This document shows positions 44,110 through 57,705 of a DNA stretch of 64,000 nt, piece by piece; within the stretch, counting starts at the first letter, position 1, and every line of letters begins with the position of its first letter. This DNA comes from Cotesia glomerata (Eukaryota > Arthropoda > Insecta > Hymenoptera > Braconidae). The translations under genes were made by a program, and so were the position numbers. The stretch lies in contig NC_058165.1 in NCBI RefSeq assembly GCF_020080835.1, positions 19,775,026-19,839,025 on the forward strand, in the 5' to 3' direction. The notes below the pieces were generated by a model. It was not told where the DNA came from and searched no databases. It saw only the letters and a list, made by a program, of their open reading frames with translations.

Positions 44110-44570
44110 TGCACTGGCCATAAAATTTTGCTTATTTTCTTATTAATATAGATTAGGCATTCCCTTCTTTCACATATCAGTTCTTTCTTTTATATATTCG
44201 AACCAACAATCAGATTACTGACGGACTTTGACGAGCTGTCCCACCTTGTCCTAGCTTTAATCGAACAAAATCGGGCTCATCGGCACATTCCAGAACTTTT
44301 TGCAGCCATATTAAGCCACAGATCCTGAATTGTGATCGGCAATCGACGAATGCAATCTAAATTTAAGGCATTTCGAATCGGAATTGGAATCGGGTGGTTC
44401 AGTCGTGGGCTTATAGTGACCAGAACATGTTTGGTAAGAAAAACCAACAAAAATTACTCTCCGAGCTGTCCTTATAGGTACTTGGGTGGAGATAACATAA
44501 CAACGACCACGTGTTCTCCTTTGGTTGAAAATTTTTGTTGATATAAGTCATCATAAGAAAATTCTGAAGA
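44110..44570. promoter_or_regulatory. single-copy island with CACGTG
   Basis: GC-richer, not repeated in the window. CACGTG at 44508-44513. No convincing coding frame. Confidence 0.3.
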
Positions 44571-44574
44571 AAAA

Positions 44575-45560
44575 TTTTTTATATGGCGAAATGTATGGCA
44601 CGATTTGGTTATATATGGCATGACTAACTGAACATAATATGATATAGCATGTTGGTCATATATGGCATTTTGTGGCTATATGTAGCATGATCTGATCATT
44701 TTTGGCCATATATATGGCATAATTTGGTCATATGGTACAAAATTGCCGAGCATGATTTTTTAGTTTATTCCAAATATATGGCATGATCTGGTTATTTTTG
44801 GCCATATTTTGGTTATATATGGCATGATATTGCTATACGTATCATGATCTGATCATTCTTAGCCATATATATGGCATAATTTAGCCATATGGCATGACAT
44901 AGTCATATATGGCATAAAGTAGCTGAACATATCATGATATTCTGGCCTGGTCATAAGCAGCCTAAAAAGACCATATTAGGCATTATTTTGACACATATGG
45001 GATGCTATAAATGTACACAGCATAGTACGGTAATTTTTTGCCATATATATGGATTAATCTTGGCGTATATGGCATGATCTGATAATATGTGACATTATTT
45101 TGTAATATATGGCATTACCAGGTCATTCCTGACCATATATGCCATATATACTATACATATGGAAATATATGAGATATATGACTTCCTTATGGCCATATAT
45201 ATGACTTATGTATGGCCATATATATGGCATGTATGACCATATCTAGGACATATATGGTCATATATAAATCATATATGGCATATGTGGCCATATGTAAGTC
45301 ATATATGGCAATTTTAGCCAAATATATGACCAATATAACCATATCTATGGCATACATGGCCATATGTGCCATAGATGACTTACATATGGCCATATATGCC
45401 ATAGATATGGTCAGACATGCCATATATTGGGCCATAATTGTCATATATGACTTACATATGGCCATATATGTCATAGATATGGTCATACATGCCATATATA
45501 TGGCCATAATTGGCCATATATATGGCATGTAAGTCTTATATAGTCATATATGGCATTGAA
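44575..45560. repeat. minisatellite of dyad-symmetric CATATATGG words
   Basis: About 1 kb of degenerate TATATGGCATGATCTGGTCA to GGCCATATATATGGCAT units. As the unit is nearly its own reverse complement, both strands are open and translate to similar Met/Ile/Tyr repeats (45187-45528 -, 45212-45532 +). These are not genes. Confidence 0.9.
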
Positions 45561-45779
45561 TAGTAATAAAAATTAATTTATTATTATTCACAGAAGAATT
45601 TTTAAAAAATAATAATTTTAAAAATTTTTTTTTAGTTTTTCCAAGATAATTAAAAATTCATCAAAATGAAGGAAATTTTTATGAATTAAAAATTTTAAAG
45701 CATAAAATTCACAAAAATTATTGTAGTGAAAAAAAAAAAAACTTAATTTTGTTCCTTTTTTTTTTGGTTGAAAAACTTT

Positions 45780-46500
45780 TCTTAAGACCCCGAACGATTA
45801 CCGTAAAGAAAAAAACTCAAAACAAGGGACTTATTATTCGGGTTTGAAGGGGCATAAAACAATGTAAATCCTTAGCATGGGTCAATGGTGGCTGGTCGTT
45901 CATCTGTCATTGCCATTTGTGGAAAAGCTACGCAATTATCTGTCGGCAAATCTGAGCGCGGCAGCTGCGTTTGTGTACTCCAAATTTGGTGGTGACGCCA
46001 CATAAAACCCGGCGAATGAGAGGGAGCGTGAGAGAGAGAGAAGAAGAGAGGATCGGCAGAAGAGCAATAAAGAAGGAAAACACGCGAAAGAAGCTGATGC
46101 TGAACGGCAAAAACAAAGAATACATAAAAGACGCACTGAGTTTATAAAACAAGACGCATTTTTAAAATCCGCGCTCTCTCACGGGTGACAGAAATACGTC
46201 TCGCGTTTGTATTTATGCACACATGCATGCTTATAAGTAAGTGCAATACATATGTGACGTATCACACTTGGAAAGTATCTACGAGCGGCAGTTAACATTT
46301 AAGGAAGTTGTTGTCTTAATTGGTTGAACCAATCAACGCAATTTGTAGAAAGATATGTATCTTTTTTTTTAAATATGAATAATTTTTTGGTAAAATTAAT
46401 CACAACTCAATATTAAATATATATTATTAAGAGAATAAGCAAAATTTTGTGGCCAGTCTATTTATATAATAAAATGGGTTTTTATGGTTGAATTTGATAT
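45780..46500. promoter_or_regulatory. GC-richer island with a GAGA tract
   Basis: GTGAGAGAGAGAGAAGAAG near 46029 is a GAGA-factor-type tract. TTTATAAAAC near 46141 is TATA-like. Opposite-strand frames at 45928-46152 are low-complexity. Candidate promoter or enhancer; no transcript evidence. Confidence 0.3.
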
Positions 46501-47239
46501 CGTTCACTGTAAAAAAAGCGGTGTTAAAATGGACTCATTTTAACACCGCTATGTAACACCTGTGTATTAACACCGGTGTAGCGGCGCTCTTTTGCGGTGT
46601 TAAAAATCCGGTGTAATATCGGTGTTAAACCGGTGTAACAGTAGAATAAATTTACACCGTATCGGAGTAAGAATGTTACATGATCCATAAAACACAATTA
46701 ATATTCAATATTTATCAAAATGAGACAAGTAACATTTATTTAAGAATTTTCAATTTATAAAATTACGCAGAAATCGATTTAATTAATGTTATACAACAAG
46801 TTAAATAGTATTTACAATATTAAATGTTTAGGAACAATATAATAATTATTTTTATCGTAACCATGATGTTTCTCACAATATAATGGATGTTTTAAACATG
46901 ACAAATCTACAGCTGTGCAAAAATAAATTATCTATGTGAAAATCATTTAAAAAACGTTTAAAATTGTCGTAAAATTGTTCTAAAAATGTTTCAAATTTTT
47001 TGTAAAAATACTCTAAAACTGTCCAAAAAATGTTCCAAAATTGTCTCAAAAATATCCGAAAAATGTCTCAAAAGTATTCAAAATTTGTTCTCAAATAGTT
47101 AAAAAAATGTTTTAAGATTATTCAAAAAAGGTTCCACATAAGATTTAAGGACAAAATTTCAACTAAATTGCTTCAAATAAATTGCATTCATTCTAAAATT
47201 ATCTTAGAAGTATTCCGAAAATCTCAAAAAAAAAAATTA

Positions 47240-48235
<996 letters not shown>

Positions 48236-48767
48236 TAATACTTAAAAGTTATGAAATAATTACTAAAATCCACTATTTTAGAGTTTCCGATTATCTATAT
48301 GATGTCCTAAAATTGTCCTTTAATAATGGTGTTAAAGTAACACGGATCGAAAATTTACACCGAGAGAATTTCACACCATTATTTCACACCACACGGCCAT
48401 GTAAAGTGCTTTGGGTCCATTTTTTCATCGAAATTTTTTACAGTGTATTTATTTTAATCAAAAACTTTTATCTTCTTTATATTTTATTATTTTAAACTTT
48501 CTAAATTAAATATTAACTTTTTTTTGATTATTTATCTTTAATTATTAAACATAAAAAGTTTAATTATAAAAATTGTGTTACTTAAAATATTATCAACACC
48601 GGAAAATTTATAACACCGATTTAACACCGAAAAAAAATATTTACACCGCGACCGGTGTTACTGCTACACCGATTTCGGTGTTGAATTTAACACCGGAATT
48701 TTTAACACCGTACACCGCATGGACTCACACCGGTTTTTTTTTACAGTGTTGGAAAGGTCTTAACCTG

Positions 48768-49060
48768 CCCGCATGAAAAAGCTATATATCCTTCATCATA
48801 TACAAAAAATTATATTTTACATATATAAAAATATATGTGATTATATAAGGACCCATATGCAAAATTTAGCCGTTTCATATATACAATAATGATATATGTA
48901 GTATTATGTATTGATGTTATATATGATTCAATATATCGTACATATTATTGTATCGTAACATTTATTATTTCATATATATAATTTTGCCGCTATATATAAT
49001 CACATATTCCCCATATAACTTTCCATATATGTTCAGCCATATATAGTTTTTTCATGCGGG
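48768..49060. mobile_element. element Y, short TIR element
   Basis: CCCGCATGAAAAAGCTATAT at the left and ATATAGTTTTTTCATGCGGG at the right, flanked by TG. The interior is ATATATG/CATATAT-rich. Confidence 0.8.
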
Positions 49061-49744
49061 TGAAGTTGTGCCTTTTCAATGTTTCATTTCCTTTTCTAAA
49101 ATAGTTTATTTATTATGATAAGTTTTCGAAGTAGTTATAGATAGATTCGAATTTAGCGACAAACAAAATTTGTTTAATTATTTATTTTGTTTTGTACATG
49201 TCAATGTGGTTATATGTCAAAAATAAATTTATATAATTAAGAGACTAAGAAAAATTTAGTTTTGGGTATATTTTTATCGTAAATTGGGTTTGATATTTTT
49301 TAGCGATAGTTATTTATGATTTAAATAATTGAAAGAGAAAGGAAAATTTTGTGACGAGCATATTATTATTTTTAAAGGAATTTTTATAGTTTAATAATTG
49401 TTAATAATTGTTAATAATTGTTAATAATTGTTTAATTTGGTATCATCAGAAAGACAGAAATAAGAATTAGTGCCTAGGTTTTATATATTTTTTAGAAAAT
49501 TTTTTATTTCAAGTTTTTGAAGGAGTTTTTAATAGTTTTTTGGTTCTATAAATTTGTTCAGTCACATTTGTTCATTAAATTATTTGTAATTGATCCTGTG
49601 ATAGTACTATTATTTTTAGAATTTATTTAAAAAGTACTCAAACTATTAGTGTGATTAATATAAAAAAATCATTAAGCCAGTTTTCTTATTTGTGCCTTTT
49701 CAAGGTTTGATATAATTCTCACCGATATTTAATTTATTATAATA
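49061..49744. other. AT-rich intergenic stretch, nothing recognised
   Basis: Contains a short TTAATAATTG tandem (49390-49432). No gene seen. Confidence 0.5.
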
Positions 49745-51135
49745 AGTATTTAAGCTGCATTCTAAAATACTCTATCTCTAGATACATAATTAAGAAAAGA
49801 CCTTGTATCTTGAGAACTATTGACATTTTTAAAGATATAAGCTCATCTCGATGTTACATTCATCGAGACCTTTCATTTGAGTACCCACATCAATTTTTCA
49901 TATATTTATATATATAATATATATGTATATATAAAATATATATTAAAAATGCATGTGGGTATTCAAATGAAAGCTCTTGATGAGTGTAACATCAAGATGA
50001 GCTTATATTTTCAAAATATAAATATTATATATATTTATATATATAAAATATATCAAAATTTCGAATTGTAACATTTTTTCAGATATCAATTGATATTTTT
50101 AAAGATATAAGCTCACCCTGACATTACACTCATCAAGACCTTTTATTTGAGTACCCACATCAATTTTTCATATATTTATATATATATATATGATATATAT
50201 ATGTATATATGAAAAATATATAAAAATGCATGTGAGTACTTAAATGAAAGCTTCTGATGAGTGTAATATCGAGATGAGATTATATCTTAAAAAATGTCAA
50301 TATTCAAGAAAGTACAGTGCAATTTAACAAAATTAATTATTTTGTTCTAACAAAAAAATTATTTTTTTGACAAAAATTAAAAATTGTTGATAAAAATTTT
50401 TTTTTCTAAATATATTAATTAATAAAAATTAATTGATTTTAAAATTGTAAAAGAATAAATTTTTTACCTAAATAATCAAATTTATAATTTTAACAAAAAA
50501 AAAAAAAAATAATTTAGAAATGACCTTGCATCTTGTGAACTATTGGCATTTATAAAGATATAAGCTCATCCCGACATTAGACTCATCAAGACCTTTCATT
50601 TGAGTACCCACATCAATTTTTTATATATTTATATATATTATATATATTATATATGAAAAATATATCAAAAATGCATGTGGGTACTCTAATGAAAGCTTTT
50701 GATGAGTATAACATCAAGATGAGCTTATATCTTTAAAATATATGTTATATATATGTATATATGAAAAATATATCAAAAATGCATGTGGGTACTCAAATGA
50801 AAGCTCTTGATGAGTATAACATCAAGATGAGCTTATATCTTTAAAATAGATGTTATATATATGTATATATCAAAAATATATGAAAAATGCATGTGGGCAC
50901 TCAAATGAAAGCTTTTGATGAGTATAACATCAAGATGAGCTTATATCTTTAAAATATATGTTATATATATGTATATATGAAAAATATATCAAAAATGCAT
51001 GTGGGTACTCAAATGAAAGTTCTTGATGAGTGTAACATCAAAATGAGCTTATATCTTAAAAAACTTCAATATTTAAAAAAGTATAGTGCAATTTAACAAA
51101 ATTCATTATTTAATAAAGCAAAATTTTATTTAGGT
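49745..51135 (+). mobile_element. family J element, copy 4
   Basis: Starts with AAGTATTTAAGCTGCATTC and GATACATAATTAAGAAAAGA. Includes four or five ~108-bp tandem units at 50640-51060 and the TTTTGTTCTAAC-AAAATTAA spacer seen in J5. The right end lacks the hairpin. Confidence 0.65.
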
Positions 51136-51169
51136 TGCTTGTTATCATTTTAAAAAATAATATTTAACT

Positions 51170-51890
51170 TCTACTTATTTTAAAAGGAATTTAACGATCT
51201 ATAAGACAATATAATAAAAATGTATTATTATTATTATTATTTTTACGATTATTATAGAGCAAATGACCCGATCTGGGCGCCCGCATTATTAATAAAACTA
51301 ATTACCTAGATGATGAATAACGAAGCCATCAGCATCGAAATTGGAATTGGAATAAAATGACTAACGTGAAGAGAAGGTCTGATACAAAGATTCGCCGGAA
51401 GATCCATACCAGCCGAATGGAAATGGGAATGGGTTACGGGTGTTGGGTGTGCGGGTGTGCGGGTGTTGCCGATCGAGGACGTGGGAGCGTGCGTGGGATA
51501 TATAGGGGATATGTGAAGAGTGTTTCTGGTCGTTATGGAGATAGCAGCTGGAAACTAAAATGTACGTCTGAGAGCTCTCTAGTGATTGCAGTCTTGATAG
51601 AGTCACTCTGTAATCCAAGAAGAGCCAGGAATCCTAAGACTGGGACCAACTCTCTGACTGAGACCCGGGCTCTTTTCTGAGTGAGATGATGCCAGTTAAA
51701 AGGGCCGGATATTTTTGATAGAACTCGGTCCCGGAGAACCGGTATTTCGATGAATCACTGCACTGTGTCATTGGACTTTGGGTCACATTGGATTTTTGAT
51801 GCAGGTTCGATCTAGTCGAACCTTTCAGTCGAGAATTCATCAACGTTCTTACTATCAATTTGTAGACACGGCAAGTGGAAATGGAAGTAA
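51170..51890. other. single-copy island
   Basis: GC-richer, with GGGTGTGCGGGTGTGCGGGT near 51445. Overlapping opposite-strand frames (51357-51680 +, 51361-51618 -) without domains. No gene called. Confidence 0.3.
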
Positions 51891-52080
51891 TATTTTTTTA
51901 TCTAATTACAATTATTTTGAAAATTATTCTCAATAGAGAAACATATTGAAAAGGAACATTAATTCTTAATGAGGCATTGTTGAGGTTAAAAATAATAATA
52001 ACTAGCAACCTGCAATCATTATGTGGCTGCCGTGACTTATGAAATATGAATAAATAAAATAAGAACTTTTGTTAAATTGC

Positions 52081-54790
52081 ACTGTACTTTATTAAATATT
52101 GAAGCTTTTAAAGATATAAGCTCATCCTGATGTTACACTCATCAAGAGCTTTCATTTGAGTACCCACATGTATTTTTGATATATTTTTCATATATACATA
52201 TATATAATATATATTTTAAAGATATAAGCTCATCCCGATGATATACTCATCAAGAGCTTTCATTTGAGTACCCACATGCATTTTTGATATATTTTTCATA
52301 TATACATATATATAATATATATAAATATATGAAAAATTGATGTGGGTACTCAAATGGAAGGTCTTAATGACTGTAATGTCAGAGTGAGATATCTTTAAAA
52401 ATGTCAATAGTTCACAAGATAAAAGGACATTTCTAAATTATTTATTTTTTGTTAAAATTATAAATTTTGATTATTTAAATAAAAAATTATTTTTTTACAA
52501 TTTTAAAATCCATTAATTTTTATTAATTAATATATTTAGAAAAAAATTTTTTCGGCAATTTTAATTTTTGTAAAAAGAAATTTTTTGTTAAAACAAAATA
52601 ATTAATTTTGTTAAATTGCACTGTACTTTCTTAAATATTGACGTTTTTAAAGATATAAGCTCATCCCGATGTTACACTCATTAAGAGCTTTCATTTGAGT
52701 ACCCACATGTATTTTTGATATATTTTCATATATACATATATATAATATATATTTTAAAGATATAAGCTCATCCCGATGATATACTCATCAAGAGCTTTCA
52801 TTTGAGTACCCACATGCATTTTTGATATATTTTTCATATATACATATATATAATATATATAAATATATGAAAAATTGATGTGGGTACTCAAATGGAAGGT
52901 CTTAATGACTGTAATGTCAGAGTGAGATATCTTTAAAAATGTCAATAGTTCACAAGATAAAAGGACATTTCTAAATTATTTATTTTTTGTTAAAATTATA
53001 AATTTTGATTATTTAAATAAAAAATTTATTTTTTACAATTTTAAAATCCATTAATTTTTATTAATTAATATATTTAGAAAAAAAATTTTTTCGGCAATTT
53101 TAATTTTTGTAAAAAGAAATTTTTTTGTTAAAACAAAATAATTAATTTTGTTAAATTGCACTGTACTTTCTTAAATATTGACGTTTTTAAAGATATAAGC
53201 TCATCCCGATGTTACACTCATTAAGAGCTTTCATTTGAGTACCCACATGTATTTTTGATATATTTTTCATATATACATATATATAATATATATTTTAAAG
53301 ATATAAGCTCATCCCGATGATATACTCATCAAGAGCTTTCATTTGAGTACCCACATGCATTTTTGATATATTTTTCATATATACATATATATAATATATA
53401 TAAATATATGAAAAATTGATGTGGGTACTCAAATGGAAGGTCTTAATGACTGTAATGTCAGAGTGAGATATCTTTAAAAATGTCAATAGTTCACAAGATA
53501 AAAGGACATTTCTAAATTATTTATTTTTTGTTAAAATTATAAATTTTGATTATTTAAATAAAAAATTTATTTTTTTTACAATTTTAAAATCCATTAATTT
53601 TTATTAATTAATATATTTAGAAAAAAAAAATTTTTTTTCGGCAATTTTTAATTTTTGTAAAAAAAGAAATTTTTTTGTGAAAACAAAATAATTAATTTTG
53701 TTAAATTGCACTGTACTTTCTTAAATATTGACGTTTTTAAAGATATAAGCTCATCCTGATGTTACACTCATTAAGAGCTTTCATTTGAGTACCCACATGT
53801 ATTTTTGATATATTTTTCATATATACATATATATAATATATATTTTAAAGATATAAGCTCATCCCGATGATATACTCATCAAGAGCTTTCATTTGAGTAC
53901 CCACATGCATTTTTGATATATTTTTCATATATACATATATATAATATATATAAATATATGAAAAATTGATGTGGGTACTCAAATGGAAGGTCTTAATGAC
54001 TGTAATGTCAGAGTGAGATATCTTTAAAAATGTCAATAGTTCACAAGATAAAAGGACATTTCTAAATTATTTATTTTTTGTTAAAATTATAAATTTTGAT
54101 TATTTAAATAAAAAATTTATTTTTTACAATTTTAAAATCCATTAATTTTTATTAATTAATATATTTAGAAAAAATTTTTTCGGCAATTTTTAATTTTTGT
54201 AAAAAGAAATTTTTTGTTAAAACAAAATAATTAATTTTGTTAAATTGCACTGTACTTTCTTAAATATTGACGTTTTTAAAGATATAAGCTCATCCCGATG
54301 TTACACTCATTAAGAGCTTTCATTTGAGTACCCACATGTATTTTTGAGATATTTTTCATATATACATATATATAATATATATTTTAAAGATATAAGCTCA
54401 TCCCGATGATATACTCATCAAGAGCTTTCATTTGAGTACCCACATGCATTTTGATATATTTTTCATATATACATATATATAATATATATAAATATATGAA
54501 AAATTGATGTGGGTACTCAAATGGAAGGTCTTAATGACTGTAATGTCAGAGTGAGATATCTTTAAAAATGTCAATAGTTCACAAGATAAAAGGACATTTC
54601 TTAATTATTTATTTTTGTTAAAATTATAAATTTTGATTATTTAAATAAAAATTTATTTTTTTACAATTTTAAAATCCATTAATTTTATTAATTAATATAT
54701 TTAGAAAAAAAATTTTTTTCGGCAATTTTTAATTTTTGTAAAAAAAGAAATTTTTTTGTGAAAACAAAATAATTAATTTTGTTAAATTGC
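52081..54790. repeat. higher-order satellite, five ~541-bp units
   Basis: CTGTACTTTCTTAAATATTG recurs near 52081, 52620, 53160, 53709, 54248 and 54790 (steps 539, 540, 549, 539, 542). Each unit contains two direct J phrases, one inverted J phrase and an AT-rich spacer. Units are almost identical, including an identical 63-codon frame in four of them, which reflects homogenisation and not coding. Confidence 0.92.
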
Positions 54791-54913
54791 ACTGTACTTT
54801 CTTAAATATTGACGTTTTTAAAGATATAAGCTCATCCTGATGTTACACTCATCAAGAGCTTTCATTTAAGTACCCACATGCATTTTTGATATATTTTTCA
54901 TATATTTTTCATA

Positions 54914-54982
<69 letters not shown>

Positions 54983-55055
54983 CATTTATTTATTTAATAG
55001 GCCATGAAGTCGAAACTCCTTGCGGCCATCCAAAATTGATACAAAAAAAAATCTG
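54914..55055 (-). mobile_element. retroposon 3' tail K, copy 2
   Basis: (ATT)n at 54916-54983, then AGGCCATGAAGTCGAAACTC to TTTTGGATGG reversed. Inserted in the TA-rich linker of a J unit, as copy 1 is in J2. Confidence 0.65.
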
Positions 55056-55259
55056 CATATAATATATAATATATATACATATATATAATATATATAAATA
55101 TATGAAAAATTGATATGGGTACTCAAATGAAAGGTCTTGATGAATGTAACATCGGGATGAGCTTATATCTTAAAAAATGTCAATAGTTCACAAGATACAA
55201 GGTCATTTCTTAATTATGTATCCAGAAATAGAGCATTTTCAAATGCAGCCTAAATACTT

Positions 55260-56250
55260 ATAATAAATCAACTATTGATGTCTATCCTGGAAATAAAATT
55301 TTTCTTATTCTCTGAATAATATATACAATAATGATAAAAACAATAACTAAAATAATTCATCTTGGAACAATATAATGATAAATAATGATTTCATATTAAC
55401 AATCGGTATTGAATAGGCCGGGCAATAAATAAGTACATATTTGTTAGCAAGCAACGCCTTGTTTATGACGTTTCAACGTGCATTATAACTTATAATAAAT
55501 ATAATAAAAGTTATAAAATAATATAATATAAAGCGAATCGTCAGAGGCTATTTAAATATTTATTCAAAGCCATTGTTACCTCAAGCACTCTTACAATTTA
55601 CAATAAATAAATAATACCGGTCAGCTAAAAAAAATAAACACACGTTACAATAGCTCACATAAAATAACATAACATACAGCGTATATAACACGCAAAGTAT
55701 TTAAATTCGCCTCTGTAGATGTAATAATAAAGCTGAAATAGTAACAGATTAATTCACTCGAGAAACAAGTAGCTGAAAAAATAAATAAGGTAGTATAGTA
55801 TATACTATATACTATATAGTAGACGCAAGAGACGCGCGTCAGCCACGAGGAGGCACGAGCCGACACGTGGGAGCCATAGTATATATACTCATCCTCTCTC
55901 TCGCTCTCTTGTGTCTCATATGTGACGTCTTATCATATGAGTTATATTACTATACTTTATTTCTATTCTTCTTCGTTTCTTCTTCGCAAGTTGCTCTCTC
56001 TGTCTATCCTCTGATTCATATGTGAGTGAGTGGACATAACATGTGGATCAGGATACAGTTCTACTGACATAACTTTGCTGAAATTTAAAATAAAATGTGC
56101 AATAAAGTAAGAAACTTACAAGTATTGAATGCAAAATAGACTGGCTGGCCTAAATAAACGCACGCGACATTATATTACATTAGGCATTTCAAACGCCTAC
56201 GCAATAAAAGCGAGATGCATGTATAAGTGACTGAAAAAAAAATTGTAAGG
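55260..56250. promoter_or_regulatory. single-copy island with CACGTG and a palindromic TA core
   Basis: GC-richer around 55820-56050. CACGTG at 55864-55869, a CTCTCTCTCGCTCTC tract near 55893, and AGTATATACTATATACTATA near 55797. No convincing coding frame. Confidence 0.3.
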
Positions 56251-57336
56251 AAAACTAGCAATCTTGCAGTCACTATGTCACTTGTAAACTGAAAAATTAA
56301 AATTTTGCTTTATTAAATAATGAATTTGGATAAATTGCACTGTACTTTCGTAAATATTGAGGTTTTTAAAGATGTAAGCTCATCCCGATGTTACACTCAT
56401 CAAGAGCTTTCATTTGAGTACCCACATGCATTTTTGATATATTTTTCATATATACATATATATAATACATATATTTTAAAGATATAAGCTCATCTTGATA
56501 TTACAGTCATCAAGAGCTTTTATTTGAGTACCCACATGCATATTTGATATATTTTTCATATATACATATATGTAATATATATAAATATATGAAAAATTGA
56601 TGTGGGTACTTAAATGAAAGGTCTTGATGAGTGTAATGTCGGGGTGAGCTTGTATCTTTAAAAATGTTAATAGTTCCCGAAATACAAGGTCAAAAATGTC
56701 AATTTTTATCTGAAAAAATGTTAAAATTCGAAATTTTGATTTTTTATGATTAAAAAAAATCAAAATTCTTTTTAATAAATTCAACATTGTTTTGTGATTA
56801 TTTTTAAGAAAAATTATTCAAATATTCAATTTCAATTATTATTTTTCAATATTAATACTCAAAGATAAATTATAAAATGTATTTTGATATATTTTTCATA
56901 TATACATATATATAATATATATATTTTAAAGATATAAGCTCATCTTGATATTACAGTCATCAAGAGCTTTTATTTGAGTACCCACATGCATATTTGATAT
57001 ATTTTTCATATATACATATATGTAATATATATAAATATGTAAAATATATGAAAAATTGATGTGGGTACTCAAATGAAAGGTCTCGATGAATGAATTGACC
57101 GGGTGAGCTTATATCTTTAAAAATATCAATTTATATCTTAAAAAATGTTAAAATTCGAAATTTTGATTCTCTTACAATAAAAAAAAAAATCAAAATTCTT
57201 TTTAATAAATTTAAATCTTTCTTTAAAAATTTTATCAAATTTTTCTTGTGATTATTCTTAGAAAAATAATTCAAATATTAAATTTTAGTTATTATTTTTT
57301 AATATTAATAGTCAAAGATAAATTATAAACTCATTT

Positions 57337-57340
<4 letters not shown>

Positions 57341-57402
<62 letters not shown>
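57341..57402. repeat. (TA)n microsatellite
   Basis: About 60 bp of pure TA inside J6. Confidence 0.95.
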
Positions 57403-57410
<8 letters not shown>

Positions 57411-57635
57411 TGAAAAATTGATGTGGGTATTCAAATGAAAGGTCTTGATGAGTGTAATGTCGGAGTGAGTTTATATCTTTAAAAATGTCAATAATTCTCA
57501 AGATACAAGGTCATTTCTTAATTATTGATATTTTTAAGATATAAACTCATTTTGATGTTACACTCATCGAGACCTTTCATTTAAGTACCCACATGGCATT
57601 TTCCATATATTTTACATATATGGTATTTGTGAAAT

Positions 57636-57705
57636 ATAAGGTAAAAGCTCCAATAGATGATCATATACATGGTACGTGATCATCTATTGGGGCTTTTACC
57701 TTATA
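57636..57705. repeat. 70-bp palindromic mini-element
   Basis: ATAAGGTAAAAGCTCCAATA pairs with TATTGGGGCTTTTACCTTAT, then GATGATCA with TGATCATC. A half copy lies at 62305-62350, and the same end (GGTAAAAGCCCCAAT) at 62046. Confidence 0.85.

Larger units (their letters stand above)
42141..44110 (-). mobile_element. family J Helitron-like element, copy 3 (carries M)
   Basis: On the - strand it ends in AGTCACATAGTGACTGCAAG then GTTGCTAG, i.e. a hairpin ~10 bases before CTAG, followed by host T. Opposite end near GATACATAATAAAGAAATGA. Contains seven ~107-bp tandem units (42265-43000) and element M at 43016-43910. Confidence 0.65.
52002..55260 (-). mobile_element. family J element, copy 5, expanded into a satellite
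   Basis: Left end CTAGCAACCTGCAATCATTA is the J 3' terminus on the - strand. Right end reaches GATACATAATTAAGAAATGA reversed near 55200-55230. Most of the body is the 541-bp satellite, broken by retroposon tail K. Confidence 0.65.

Noticed and set aside
52216..54036. Four identical 63-codon frames on the - strand
   Set aside because: Identity comes from homogenised satellite units at DNA level. The start lies in the J phrase and there is no domain.
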